Source: Candidatus Poribacteria bacterium (GTDB taxonomy: Bacteria > Poribacteria > WGA-4E > WGA-3G). Taken from it: 64,000 nt of DNA. The stretch spans positions 30,183 through 94,182 of the forward strand of contig JAPPII010000047.1 in assembly GCA_028820845.1 (NCBI GenBank), in the 5' to 3' direction. Below are positions 51,694 through 60,963 of this stretch, one piece after another (position 1 is the stretch's first letter; each line of letters starts with the position of its first letter). Below the pieces are notes generated by a model. That model did not search any database and had not been told where the DNA came from. It saw only the letters and a program-made list of their open reading frames with translations. Position numbers and translations under genes: made by a program.

Positions 51694-52176
51694 CTATTGT
51701 AAACTACGAACGACGACACGACTACCTTCGACAAAAATCACTTCAATCTCAGTTTCTGCAGGCACAAATTCGCCCTGTGTGACAATATCAACGCGGTGTC
51801 CACCAATCAATGCAGCACCTGCGGGTCTCAAAGGGGTGAGTGCCTTACCAGATTTCCCAACCAAGTCTACCAATTCCGAGGGGGGCGCCTGAAAGCCAAT
51901 TTCTTTATTTTCCGTGGCACTCAAGATGAACGCTTTGCCTGCAGCGGTTGAACGCATCACAGAGAGTGCTATTATTGCCAACGGAATAACCACCACAAAC
52001 GTTATACCCGCATAAGTCAGCGCAGTCTGAAATCCGAACTGCCCCCATGCGACCCCGATACCTATCAGCACGAGCAAGCAACCCGGCACGCCTGCAGCCC
52101 CGAACCCCGGAAGAATCAGTAATTCAATAAATACCAGCAGAATCCCAAGACCGATGAGGAAAATTAGAAACCACAT
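51694..52176 (-). CDS. NfeD-like short protein (membrane + OB domain)
   Basis: This 160-residue protein has three membrane helices (FLIFLIGLGILLVFIELLILPGFG, VPGCLLVLIGIGVAWGQFG, TYAGITFVVVIPLAIIALSV). The NfeD OB-fold C-terminal domain reads LVGKSGKALTPLRPAGAALIGGHRVDIVTQGEFVPAETEIEVIFVEGSRVVV. It repeats the last part of the adjacent full NfeD protein. It probably binds FloA. Confidence 0.88.
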   Translation of the reverse strand: MWFLIFLIGLGILLVFIELLILPGFGAAGVPGCLLVLIGIGVAWGQFGFQTALTYAGITFVVVIPLAIIALSVMRSTAAGKAFILSATENKEIGFQAPPSELVDLVGKSGKALTPLRPAGAALIGGHRVDIVTQGEFVPAETEIEVIFVEGSRVVVRSLQ

Positions 52177-52252
52177 AGTTTTACCCTACACTAAATGCGC
52201 CTACGACACATCGCAGTCTGTCCCATAGGGCCCATCACCGAAACAAATAGAG

Positions 52253-53764
52253 TTAGGACTCCTCAACCGCTTCTACAAAGACTTTAGAGCCTTCCACCTC
52301 TATCACTTTAATGTCGCTGTTCTGAGGAATAAAGTCGCCAGTAGTGACGACATCCACCCGCTGATTAGCGATCCTTGCTGTCCCCGCAGGACGTAAGGGG
52401 GTCAGCGCAGTACCAGATTTTCCGAGATAGTCCTGAAAATTTTCAAGACTGGAGGAGTGGTATCCCATCTCCGTGTCCATAACTGTTGACAGCGCAAACC
52501 TTCGGAAAAGTTGGGTTTCAGGTAGATAAACGACAGCAAGGATAATCATTCCTGCGCTTAAAATCACGGATACTGAAAGCCATAAGACTGCAGTCCGAAA
52601 GTCGTAAGCTTTGTCGAAAACGAAGAAAACGCTCCCTAACATGAGTGTGATGCCCAAAACACCGGCAATACCGAAACCGGGGATGACGAAAATTTCCAAG
52701 GCGATTAGCCCAACGCCGATAAGGAAGAGTAGGAATGCCCATTCAGCACCAATCTTGGTCAGCATGTGCCCTCCGAAAAACAGACCCACACACAGAAGTC
52801 CGATGAATCCAGGAACACCGAAACCGGGGGTGCGAATTTCTATGAAGATACCGAGGATACCCAACGAAAGTAGCAACGAACTGATGACGGGGTTTGTGAG
52901 AAAGAAAACGATCCTATCCGCCAAGGTCGCCTCAACTTCGACGACGCGCGCGCCTGAGAGTGTTTTCAGCGGTGTTACTTCCGTAAAACCGTACTCGCGT
53001 TGCCGTCTTGCGATACCTTCCTCAGTAAGGGGCAGCTTGGTGCCAGCAACATTAACAATTTGATATTGCGTTAACAGTTCTGTAAGGGTTTCGGCTTGTG
53101 CGTCGGCGAAATCGTATTCGAGTGCTTGATTAGTAGACAGCGTGAGCAGTTTGCCTTGGGCACAGAGGATTTCCATCTGTTCACCCTCTTCTTCCCGTGT
53201 GATGTATTCTTCAGGCAGTAGCTTGACGATCTGTCCATCTGAGAGTTTGACGAGAACGAGTTCCTTGTCTACCATGGCTTCGGCAATATCGGGATTCCGA
53301 TTTTCCCGTTCAGCAGTTGCCCGAATAGTGCCTTGAATGTAGGAGACGGCTTTTTCACCGACCTCCTGTCCCTGAATATCAACAGGCGCCGAATCACCGA
53401 TTGTTCCGCCAGAAGTCATCACAATCTGATTACACGCGATAGAAATCATGGCGCCTGCAGAAATAGCCTGTCGATTCACAAAAGCGATCGTTGGCACCTG
53501 CGTATCTTGAATGGATCGGATGATATTCACGGCAGAATCCACTCTACCGCCGGGCGTATCTACATCAAAGACAATCGCATCGGCACCGGCATCCTCGGCG
53601 ACCTTAATACCATCACTAATATAGGTACCGAGTCCGCTGCCAATCTCGTTCCGGATATCAATCACGTAAACGAGCGCGCCGTCTTGCGCAGACAGATCGC
53701 CTCTCATGAAAAGGCATCCGATTAAAAGGAGCACACACCCGATAAGAACCAATTCGCGTCTCAT
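52253..53764 (-). CDS. nfeD: NfeD-family membrane-bound serine protease
   Basis: This 503-residue protein has a signal (MRRELVLIGCVLLLIGCLF), a ClpP/SppA-like domain (IVFDVDTPGGRVDSAVNII, the nucleophile Ser in NRQAISAGAMISIAC, TIGDSAPV), about five membrane helices, and the OB domain (YLGKSGTALTPLRPAGTARI ... VEGSKVFVEA). NfeD1b-type proteases act with FloA-like proteins. I choose the ATG at 53764 (AAGGAG seven bases upstream); a frame to 53839 is longer but without signal-peptide logic. First of five genes. Confidence 0.88.
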   Translation of the reverse strand: MRRELVLIGCVLLLIGCLFMRGDLSAQDGALVYVIDIRNEIGSGLGTYISDGIKVAEDAGADAIVFDVDTPGGRVDSAVNIIRSIQDTQVPTIAFVNRQAISAGAMISIACNQIVMTSGGTIGDSAPVDIQGQEVGEKAVSYIQGTIRATAERENRNPDIAEAMVDKELVLVKLSDGQIVKLLPEEYITREEEGEQMEILCAQGKLLTLSTNQALEYDFADAQAETLTELLTQYQIVNVAGTKLPLTEEGIARRQREYGFTEVTPLKTLSGARVVEVEATLADRIVFFLTNPVISSLLLSLGILGIFIEIRTPGFGVPGFIGLLCVGLFFGGHMLTKIGAEWAFLLFLIGVGLIALEIFVIPGFGIAGVLGITLMLGSVFFVFDKAYDFRTAVLWLSVSVILSAGMIILAVVYLPETQLFRRFALSTVMDTEMGYHSSSLENFQDYLGKSGTALTPLRPAGTARIANQRVDVVTTGDFIPQNSDIKVIEVEGSKVFVEAVEES

Positions 53765-53911
53765 AATTCTACTCCTTACGCCTACCGTTTTTGGGCTTGC
53801 CGATTCTATATTTTTTGACTCTGAACCTGTTTTTGGCACAAATAGTTTAAAAGATTGGTTGTAAATTTATTATATCTTAAGGCAAGCCTACGCGTCAAGA
53901 TGTATTGTAAT

Positions 53912-54478
53912 TTAGTTATTGGACGCGAATTCTTCTTGAATCCAGGCGTGTAGGACATGGTTCAGAATCAGATGGACATCCTCTACAGGTCCATAACGGT
54001 CACTATCCACAACAACATTGACATCGCAAATCGATGCTAACTTACCACCGCCGAACCCGCTCCATCCGATCGTTTTGCAGCCGATGTCGCTGGCGTGTCG
54101 CATCGCACGGAGGACGTTTTCCGAATTCCCACTCGCACTGATGCCGATAACGACATCCTCTGGATTGACGAGATTCTTCAGCTGCTCGACGAAAACATCT
54201 TCATAAGAGACATCGTTGGACCAAGCCGTCATTGTAGCAACGTTGTCGGTCAGACTGATAACTCGAAAACGGGGTTTGCCCGGGACGCTTGTGCCTTTTC
54301 CTAAGTCACAGGCGATGTGTGAGGCTGTAGAGGCACTCCCACCGTTGCCAATCACGAAAATTTGCTTTTCAGCGTGATACGCTTCCATAATAGCATCTAT
54401 GGAACGTCGGACATCCGCTAAGGCGAGTCGTGCCAAAACGTCTTGAAGATGTGAAATATAATTTTGGATTCTTTCCAT
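53912..54478 (-). CDS. SIS-domain phosphosugar isomerase (GmhA-like)
   Basis: This 188-residue protein has a GmhA-like SIS fold: FVIGNGGSASTASHIACDLGKGTSVPG, then LTDNVATMTAWSNDVSYEDVF, IGISASGNSENVLRAM, and GPVEDVHLILNHVLHAWI with the Zn/active-site His residues. GmhA makes heptose-7-phosphate, but its location after ROK and FGGY sugar kinases suggests a different sugar-phosphate substrate. Confidence 0.88.
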   Translation of the reverse strand: MERIQNYISHLQDVLARLALADVRRSIDAIMEAYHAEKQIFVIGNGGSASTASHIACDLGKGTSVPGKPRFRVISLTDNVATMTAWSNDVSYEDVFVEQLKNLVNPEDVVIGISASGNSENVLRAMRHASDIGCKTIGWSGFGGGKLASICDVNVVVDSDRYGPVEDVHLILNHVLHAWIQEEFASNN

Positions 54479-54514
54479 TTTGGATTTCTAATTTCCTTCC
54501 CAAATAGAGATTTG

Positions 54515-55474
54515 TCAAACAACTAACGCGACGGCAGCGAGGTCACCTAACGCTTCCCCTAACTCCGCGGGGACTATCTTAACGGCTTCGGCGGGTCGTG
54601 TCATCGCAAATTCTGAGACCGTCTTCCGAATCGGGTCGAGCAGCAGATCACCGGCAGCAATGGCAATCGTCCCCAGTAAAACGATGTCAGGGTTCAAAAT
54701 GTTTACTAAATTCGCGATTCCCCAGCCCATATAATACCCTGTCTCTTCAACAAGCTGCAGTGCCAAGGCATCATCACGACGCGCAGCCGCAAGTACGTGT
54801 TCCGATCTGACATTTTCAACACGTCCACCAGCGAGGTCTAAGAGTGCTGTTGCGGATGCCTTTTCATTTCGGACTGCGGCTTGGGCGCGACGCGCAATCG
54901 CGGGACCTGAGCAAAGTGCCTCAAGACATCCGCGTTTGCCACACCCACAAAGCGGTCCATCTGGTAGAAGTATCTGATGCCCGACTTCTCCGGCACTGTC
55001 GTTGGCACCGTGATAGACCTGTCCATCAAGCACTATACCGCCGCCGATGCCTGTGCTCATCGTCATATAGAGAACGGCGTTATAACCGCGTCCACCGCCG
55101 AACCTGTATTCTGCCAGTGCGCTTGCATTGGCATCGTTCTCGATGGTTACGGGTATCTGGAACTCGGACTCAAGTTTCGCCTTAAGAGGTAACGCGTCCC
55201 ATCCGGGCAAATTCGGTGGTGAATAGACTATCCCGGTCTTAGTATCCAACGGACCGCCACAACTGACACCGATCGCTGAAATCGTTGTCCGTGCTAAACC
55301 TGCTAATTCGATGGTCTCATGAACCATATCACATAGCAATTGAAGGGCGTATTCTGGACCTCTTTCTGCGAGTGTCGGTCTGCGTACCTTGTTGAGAATA
55401 TGTCCCGTATTATCAGCGACAACCGTAGCAAGTTTCGTCCCGCCGATGTCAATGCCGACAACATAAGTTTTCAT
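54515..55474 (-). CDS. ROK-family sugar kinase
   Basis: This 319-residue ROK kinase has the ATP motif GIDIGGTKLATVVAD, catalytic Asp in IENDANASALAEYRFG, GTGIGGGIVLDG, the sugar-binding ExGH (GEVGHQIL) and the Zn finger CGCGKRGCLEALCSG. ROK enzymes act on glucose, ManNAc, fructose or allose. Located 8 bases after the FGGY kinase and 36 before the SIS gene, in one operon. Confidence 0.92.
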   Translation of the reverse strand: MKTYVVGIDIGGTKLATVVADNTGHILNKVRRPTLAERGPEYALQLLCDMVHETIELAGLARTTISAIGVSCGGPLDTKTGIVYSPPNLPGWDALPLKAKLESEFQIPVTIENDANASALAEYRFGGGRGYNAVLYMTMSTGIGGGIVLDGQVYHGANDSAGEVGHQILLPDGPLCGCGKRGCLEALCSGPAIARRAQAAVRNEKASATALLDLAGGRVENVRSEHVLAAARRDDALALQLVEETGYYMGWGIANLVNILNPDIVLLGTIAIAAGDLLLDPIRKTVSEFAMTRPAEAVKIVPAELGEALGDLAAVALVV

Positions 55475-55482
55475 GCGTCTCT

Positions 55483-56988
55483 CTACACCTCGTAATTGAG
55501 TGTGCGTAGGGCAGGATAAATCTGTTCGTATGCCTTTAATTTTTCGTCGTAACGCTGTGCGACATCCTCACGCGGATAGTACACCTCACGGGGTGTGACC
55601 AACTGCTCAACAGCCGACTCAATAGAGTCATACTTGCCGATAGCAGTTCCAGAGAGGATAGCCGTGCCGAGACACACCCCCTCGGATATATCAAGTGCGA
55701 TGACCTTTTTCCCAAACATATCGGCTTTGAGCTGCAGCCATTTCTCAGACTTCGCACCGCCACCGATAGCACGGACTTCATTGATGATAACACCCGCGTC
55801 CTGCAGCATGGCGAGATTCTGCTTAATTTCGTAACTAATGCCTTCCAAAATCGCTTTGACGAGTTCACCTTTCGTCGTCGAGAGCGTCAACCCAACAATC
55901 GCGCCCTTCGATTCGAGATCGAGATAAGGGGTTCCTGAACCCGTGAAGTGCGGCAACACCATCGCCGTTCCCGGAGCATCGGGTAATTTTTCCATCAATA
56001 TATCGTAGACATCCCGTCCCTCTGCTTCCGCCTGTGCGACCTCTGTCTGTGCAAGCGTGTCTCTGAACCATCGCAGCACAACGCCACCACTGGATACAAA
56101 ACCGAGCGTGACATACAAGCCGTCAACGACGTGTGGATAACAGGCGAAATTGCCGTCTATCATCTGCTGATTGATAACAGGCTCTGTAAAAGCAGGGGCT
56201 ATACATTCAACGGTACCGGTGGCATCCATGACCTCACCACTCCGAATGATTCCTGACCCTAACGCACCACACGGTTGGTCGTGTCCACCTGTAACGCATA
56301 CCACGCCTTGTGGTAAACCGAGTTCGTCAGCCACTTCGGCACTTACCTCACCGATAACTGTTCCCGAAGGTGCCGTATCAGGAAAAAGGGCTGCATCTAC
56401 ATCCGCCAGACCGAGCATCTTCTCTGACCACGACTTATTGATAATATCAAACGCCATTGTGCGGGCAGCGAGGGAATAGTCTACAACTGGCGGAACACCG
56501 AGTTTGAAATAGACGAAATCCTCAAAGCCGAGAAATTTCCATACCTGTCGATAGATGTCGGGTTGGTTCTGCTGTATCCAGATAAGTTTCGCTAAGGTAT
56601 GAATATCACTGATTGGCATTCCGGTGATTTGCATCACTTCGAGCGGCGTAATGTGTTGTCTCAACGCATCACAGATGCCGGATGTCCGTGCGTCAAACGT
56701 GGTAATTGCGTTTGCTAAAATCTGTCCATCGGCTGCTATCGGTGTTACGGCTTCACCTTGTGAAGCGACACTGATTGCCTCAATCGGATCGGATTGTGTT
56801 TGTGTTGCAACCTGTTGAATGCCGGTTGCTATATTTTCCCAGACGACGTTCGCGTCGAGTTCCGACCAACCGGGTTGCGGGTGGTTCAACGGATATTCGC
56901 CGTATGCCTGCGCGAGAACGGTACCATCTTCGCGGAAGGCGATGACCTTACATCCAGTGGTGCCTACATCAATACCCAAAAGACTCAT
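55483..56988 (-). CDS. FGGY-family carbohydrate kinase (xylulokinase-like)
   Basis: This 501-residue kinase has GIDVGTTGCKVIAFREDGTVLAQ, EAISVASQGEAVTPI, VCVTGGHDQPCGALGSG (catalytic Asp), DATGTVECIAPAF, and the C-terminal RAIGGGAKSEKWLQLKADMFGKKV with ATP-contacting Gly-rich loop. FGGY kinases phosphorylate pentoses or similar polyols; xylulokinase is the closest match, not certain. First gene of the sugar operon. Confidence 0.88.
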   Translation of the reverse strand: MSLLGIDVGTTGCKVIAFREDGTVLAQAYGEYPLNHPQPGWSELDANVVWENIATGIQQVATQTQSDPIEAISVASQGEAVTPIAADGQILANAITTFDARTSGICDALRQHITPLEVMQITGMPISDIHTLAKLIWIQQNQPDIYRQVWKFLGFEDFVYFKLGVPPVVDYSLAARTMAFDIINKSWSEKMLGLADVDAALFPDTAPSGTVIGEVSAEVADELGLPQGVVCVTGGHDQPCGALGSGIIRSGEVMDATGTVECIAPAFTEPVINQQMIDGNFACYPHVVDGLYVTLGFVSSGGVVLRWFRDTLAQTEVAQAEAEGRDVYDILMEKLPDAPGTAMVLPHFTGSGTPYLDLESKGAIVGLTLSTTKGELVKAILEGISYEIKQNLAMLQDAGVIINEVRAIGGGAKSEKWLQLKADMFGKKVIALDISEGVCLGTAILSGTAIGKYDSIESAVEQLVTPREVYYPREDVAQRYDEKLKAYEQIYPALRTLNYEV

Positions 56989-57317
56989 TGCTTGCTTCTC
57001 TCCTTGATACGGGATGCAAGTATTTTATAATGGATTGGAGATTAATGCAAGGATTTGTTTTTTCGTTAGCGGTCAGCAGTCAGCGCAAGAAAGTTTGCGA
57101 GTGTGCTAAAATGGGGTAAAGTTGCGAAGTGTTCTAAAGTGAACTAAAGTTGAAAGTTGTTAAGAGATGTGTGATGAACCAAAAGTCTCTTTCAACTTTA
57201 CAGATGAAGTGGCAACGTTTATTCAGACCAAAATTTAGCAAAGTTAAGACCAGTGTTATTTTTCAAATGCAACAGATACCAAATACCCTAACGCTAAGTG
57301 AAGGCGTTTCGGAGTTG
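56989..57317. other. intergenic region with heptamer and CTAAAGT-rich sequence
   Basis: Holds GCGGTCA, GCAGTCA, GCGCAAG units at 57069-57089 and a repeat-like CTAAAGT/TAAAGTT stretch (57114-57165). The region would be expected to contain IS3 orfB if the element were whole, but I see no such frame and no gene. Confidence 0.5.
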
Positions 57318-57623
57318 TTAATCGTCGCGTGCCGCGTTGATAAGCGCCGCGGCTTTTTTGTGGATGTCTAATGCCACGGTCAACTTCTCAACCAGTTGCT
57401 CAAGGTGAGCAATCCGTGCCGCATCGTCTTTAGATATTTTATCAGTGGGTTCAAAGAGAGACGCTGCGTTTTCAAGGAGTTGCTGCTTCCATTTTGAGAG
57501 TTGAGCTTCGCTGAGGTTATGTCGCCGACACAGTTCCGCTTGGGAACTTTCACCGCGGAGTGCCTCAAGCACAACTTTCGCTTTAAACTCGGGGGTGAAG
57601 GTTCTTCGTTTTCGCTTCGCCAT
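57318..57623 (-). mobile_element. IS3-family orfA transposase remnant
   Basis: This 101-residue protein is a typical IS3/IS911 OrfA: RRTFTPEFKAKVVLEALRGESSQAELCRRHNLSEAQLSKWKQQLLENA (HTH) then a leucine-zipper (LEQLVEKLTVALDIHKK). An A6G slippery tract (57354-57360, minus strand) for -1 frameshifting into orfB is still present, but the -1 frame stops soon without an rve domain, and no orfB or ends are seen. It is a truncated insertion sequence. Confidence 0.78.
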
Positions 57624-58057
57624 CGGATGCTCCTTTCAAGTGTGATTGTTATTATAACCCAAGTTGCTACTTACACGATTTTAGACATGCACACCTCGTT
57701 TTTTACTGAAAACTGTCGATGATCCAAGCATTTTGTAGCGTAAACTTTCAGTTTGCACACACAGATACACAATCTAAAAGATTATGCTACAGGGTGGCAA
57801 CTTGCGTTATTATATCATAATCTTGATTTAGAGGTGGCCCGAATTTCCGATGGCAGTCCAATATAATCAATAAGATGAAAATTAAAAACATAAAAAACAT
57901 GAGAATCTTCTTTATTGAGACACTGCTTTGGGGGTGTCTTGTGCGGTGGGTGAGATGGCGGGTTGTTTTTTCGTAAGGCAACGATGGATACAATTAAAGC
58001 ACCGAGCGCACACAGCGCGACCGCCCAGTCTTTTACTAACGAGCAATCTGAACAACT
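57624..58057. other. intergenic region with MITE-like pair of inverted ends
   Basis: ATAACCCAAGTTGCTAC (near 57653) and GTGGCAACTTGCGTTAT (near 57797) form imperfect inverted ends (15 of 17). Inside are two copies of the stem-loop family: AATCT-AAA-AGATT plus ATGCTACAGG (57771-57793), and on the other strand AAACT-GAA-AGTTT plus ACGCTACA (57737-57755). It looks like a ~160-bp non-autonomous element. No gene is visible. Confidence 0.55.
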
Positions 58058-58789
58058 TCATTGTGGCGGATTACATACCCTACACGGTTCATACCGCAAC
58101 TTCGCTTCTTCCAACGTTATCGGTATTTTGCTTTTCAACCAACGACACCCCGCGAGATGGTATTTTTTGCCTGTCTCTGTCCTGTACACCTGCTCACTTT
58201 GTTTCGGTTCCGGTGTTTCTGGGGGATCTTCTGGCACACCGCTGTATACCCCTTTGCCAACTTTCCTCGCTTTTGCCGCATAGTGCTGGAACAATTCAGT
58301 GTGTTTAAACGGAAAACGGATATAGACATGCCCATACCCTTGCCTCACGATCTCTAAATTCACAAAAAGCCCATCTGGGACCCGATACAGATATGCCAGC
58401 AGCCTGTCGTATTTATCCGTCCGATCTCCGTCAAACCGAAGATAGACAGATTCGCCCGTCAACAGATTCTTGGTGAAATTCGAGGCTTCTTTCCCATACG
58501 GCTCAACGGGTTGGTTGGGATGCACCGTCTCTGGTGTGTCCACGCCGATGAGCCGGACAGGAGTCGTTTCGCCTTCATAGTCAATCTCAACCGTGTCCCC
58601 ATCAATGACGCGCAAAACGCGGTATGCGACATCGCCCGCGAAATCCTCTACTGGATACGGGACAACAGTCGCTTTCGGGGACTCCGATCCACCGAAGATA
58701 GCACACAGACAGAGCAACCCCAAAATACCCACTGTCGTTGTAAATGGTTTTTTCATTTTGACGGCTTGTTCAACGATGGCTTCTTTCAT
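58058..58789 (-). CDS. staphylococcal-nuclease-like thermonuclease, exported
   Basis: This 243-residue protein has an N-terminal hydrophobic segment (TTTVGILGLLCLCAIFGGSES), an SNase domain at about 50-165 (YRVLRVIDGDTVEIDY, VRLIGVDTPE, DGDRTDKYDRLLAYLY), and a C-terminal Cys motif (HLAGCRWLKSK ... YEPCRVCNPPQ) found in many bacterial thermonuclease-family proteins. Catalytic Asp, Arg and Glu positions are retained. It likely hydrolyses DNA/RNA outside the cytoplasm. Confidence 0.88.
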   Translation of the reverse strand: MKEAIVEQAVKMKKPFTTTVGILGLLCLCAIFGGSESPKATVVPYPVEDFAGDVAYRVLRVIDGDTVEIDYEGETTPVRLIGVDTPETVHPNQPVEPYGKEASNFTKNLLTGESVYLRFDGDRTDKYDRLLAYLYRVPDGLFVNLEIVRQGYGHVYIRFPFKHTELFQHYAAKARKVGKGVYSGVPEDPPETPEPKQSEQVYRTETGKKYHLAGCRWLKSKIPITLEEAKLRYEPCRVCNPPQ

Positions 58790-58888
58790 GATCCCTACCT
58801 AACCTGCCAAGCGAGGCACTTTGAAGAAGTTATGGCGTTCAATATCTTTCATCAGATTCGCTTCCAAGCGGCATTTACATTCCCTCCA

Positions 58889-60358
58889 TTACGTCTGAAA
58901 TAAGATATTCTGCTGCATATGCTTGCCTGTCCACGGATTTGCCAGCGAGGGGAGCGTCAATATCCGATCCCATTGCTCGTTGTTTCGGTAGTATTCCTCG
59001 ATTGAGAAACACTGTAGAGGGAGGTAAGTGGTTTCGCCCATCCGGATAGGGTCTAAGGTATGTTTCCAATTCCGCTGTGCCGTTTGCGCGTCGAGCGTGA
59101 TGAGGATGCCCATTGCGGCGTTCTCGTTTCGGATATTGGCGTGAAGTCTATCAAACTTCGCCTTCTGTGAGCCGGCGGCACCTGTGACTTGAACGATAAT
59201 GGCTTTGCGATCCATGTTATCTGGCGTGTTAAGGAACATCCCGAACCCGTCAATACCATCATCGCCAACTTTCTGTGGGTTGGATGCCAAGCCGTCTATG
59301 AGTGAGATCGCCCAGTCCTGGAACTTGAACGGAACGGTTTTGGCAAGTTGACGGGCGGTGTCCATATCAACAGGTACGCCTTCGATGGGAAGCGGGGTTA
59401 TACCGTTAGGGGCAAGGCGGTATCGGTTTATCAAACGGAGTGCGAAGGGGAGGATGTCTATACCGATAACATCCCTCCCGTTTTTCGCAGCGGCTTCTAT
59501 GGTCGTGCCACAGCCTGCGAAAGGGTCAAGCACGAGATCGCCGGGATTAGAGGACGCTTTGATGATGCGTTCGTAGAGTGCAAGCGGCTTTTGGGTTGGG
59601 TAGCCGAGACGTTCATTGGCAGTTGATCCTAAATGCGGTATCTGCCAAACATCATTTAATTTGACACCTCTATTTTCATCTTCAAGATAGACTTTGTATC
59701 TTTTTCCTTTAACGGTGTGCCATCGCCATCTTCTACCGTCGTTATCTGTGTATGAATAATCTTTCTTTATCCAATCGCCATAGGGTTCGTACTGTACATT
59801 GAATTTAAAATCATCTGATTTTGTGTATCGGAAAAGAACATCATGCATCCGTTGAAAGTTTCTGTTTCCTGTGGTCCATCTACGGTAATGCCAAACAATC
59901 TCGTTCCGAAAGTTCTTTTCACCAAAAATAGCATCCATTATGAGTTTGAGGTAGTGGCTGGCGTAGGGGTCGCAGTGTAGGTAGATGCTGCCTGTATCCT
60001 TGAGTATCCGGTGCATGATAAAGAGGCGTTCTGCCATGTAGGAGGTATAGGACAACATCTTGCTTTGCGGGATGAAGCCTTCAAATCCAGCAATCACCTT
60101 TGATGCGGGGTTGGCGACAGCGTTCTTGAGGCGCGCGACGCGTTCTGCGGACGTGTTGTCCCAGAGCCAGACGTCATCAAACGCTTTGATTTGTGGATCA
60201 ATGCGGAGTCCGGAGTTCTTGAAAACCTTGTTGTATTTCTCGTTGGAGTTGAAGGGGGGATCGAGGCAGATCAGGTCGATGCACCTGTTCTCAAAGTCTG
60301 CCATAACATCAAGGCAATCGCCGTAATAGAGCGTGTTGGGGGCAAATCGAATGTTCAT
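58889..60358 (-). CDS. DNA methyltransferase fused to a degenerate Mrr-type nuclease domain
   Basis: This 489-residue protein has motif IV LDPPFNSNEKYNK near the N-terminus and motif I DPFAGCGTTIEAAAKNG near residue 270, so it is a beta-class N4/N6 methyltransferase. The C-terminal ~150 residues look like an Mrr/PD-(D/E)xK nuclease: VGDDGIDGFGMFL then IIVQVTGA, where the usual catalytic Lys of QVK is Thr. The endonuclease may therefore be inactive. It lies between the thermonuclease gene and a structured intergenic region. Confidence 0.82.
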   Translation of the reverse strand: MNIRFAPNTLYYGDCLDVMADFENRCIDLICLDPPFNSNEKYNKVFKNSGLRIDPQIKAFDDVWLWDNTSAERVARLKNAVANPASKVIAGFEGFIPQSKMLSYTSYMAERLFIMHRILKDTGSIYLHCDPYASHYLKLIMDAIFGEKNFRNEIVWHYRRWTTGNRNFQRMHDVLFRYTKSDDFKFNVQYEPYGDWIKKDYSYTDNDGRRWRWHTVKGKRYKVYLEDENRGVKLNDVWQIPHLGSTANERLGYPTQKPLALYERIIKASSNPGDLVLDPFAGCGTTIEAAAKNGRDVIGIDILPFALRLINRYRLAPNGITPLPIEGVPVDMDTARQLAKTVPFKFQDWAISLIDGLASNPQKVGDDGIDGFGMFLNTPDNMDRKAIIVQVTGAAGSQKAKFDRLHANIRNENAAMGILITLDAQTAQRNWKHTLDPIRMGETTYLPLQCFSIEEYYRNNEQWDRILTLPSLANPWTGKHMQQNILFQT

Positions 60359-60963
60359 AGTCCTCTTGCGGGCTGCAATATGAGAGTGAAGGAAAGCCCT
60401 TTTCTCTCACTCTAAGAAAAATGACAGGACTATAGGGGGTACGCTGATGGGCGCATCGAGAGGGAATAGAAAGGTATTTGGCAACCTTCCCTATAGGGTG
60501 CTGGTTCCCATTAATCTCACACGCAAAGCGCATGTTGTGATACAATAGAAACCAGCGCTGTCATACTCTACCTATGGCAGTGCTAAGCGTCGCGGGTGTT
60601 CTGAGCACCTGCGGCGCGCCTAAGAAATTAGGGAGCTGCCCTGACGTGAGCAACACTTCAGTAGCGAAGGTGCTTCCAAAGTTTTGCGTCCACGTCAGAT
60701 ATATTATAGCAAAAAAAGAAAATTTTTGTCACGGATTTTTTTTGGGATTATAGCGCACTCGGCATTCAGAATGGGAACTCTCTGCTGGCGTGGTGTGTGA
60801 TTTTATCCTGCAAGTGTATAATCGGAAATGTCCTCACTCAACGTTAGGGTATTTGACACCTGCCGATTTTGAGAACAAAACTTGTCTTAACTTTACTGAG
60901 GCATTACAATCCCGTATTTAACCAATGCTTTTTTGACGAAGGTATTGAGAATTGGAGCATGTT
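60359..60963. other. 605-bp gap with structured sequence
   Basis: Contains an AGAGTGA/TCACTCT inverted pair (about 60382-60413), CCCTATAGGG near 60490, a 12-bp G/U-tolerant hairpin (60587-60617) and a CTGACGTG/CACGTCAG pair (60641-60698). A 78-codon minus frame over 60309-60545 is not supported by any motif. I see no protein gene. Confidence 0.5.
60560..60700. ncRNA. candidate structured RNA
   Basis: Two hairpins are adjacent. GCGTCGCGGGTG (60587-60598) pairs along its whole length with CACCTGCGGCGC (60606-60617), allowing G-U pairs. CTGACGTG (60641-60648) pairs with CACGTCAG (60691-60698), enclosing a smaller CACTTC/GAAGGTG stem. I cannot match it to a known RNA family, nor fix the strand. 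Confidence 0.4.

Noticed and set aside
60309..60545. 78-codon minus-strand frame upstream of the methyltransferase
   Set aside because: It overlaps the methyltransferase start and runs through palindromic intergenic sequence; no family features.
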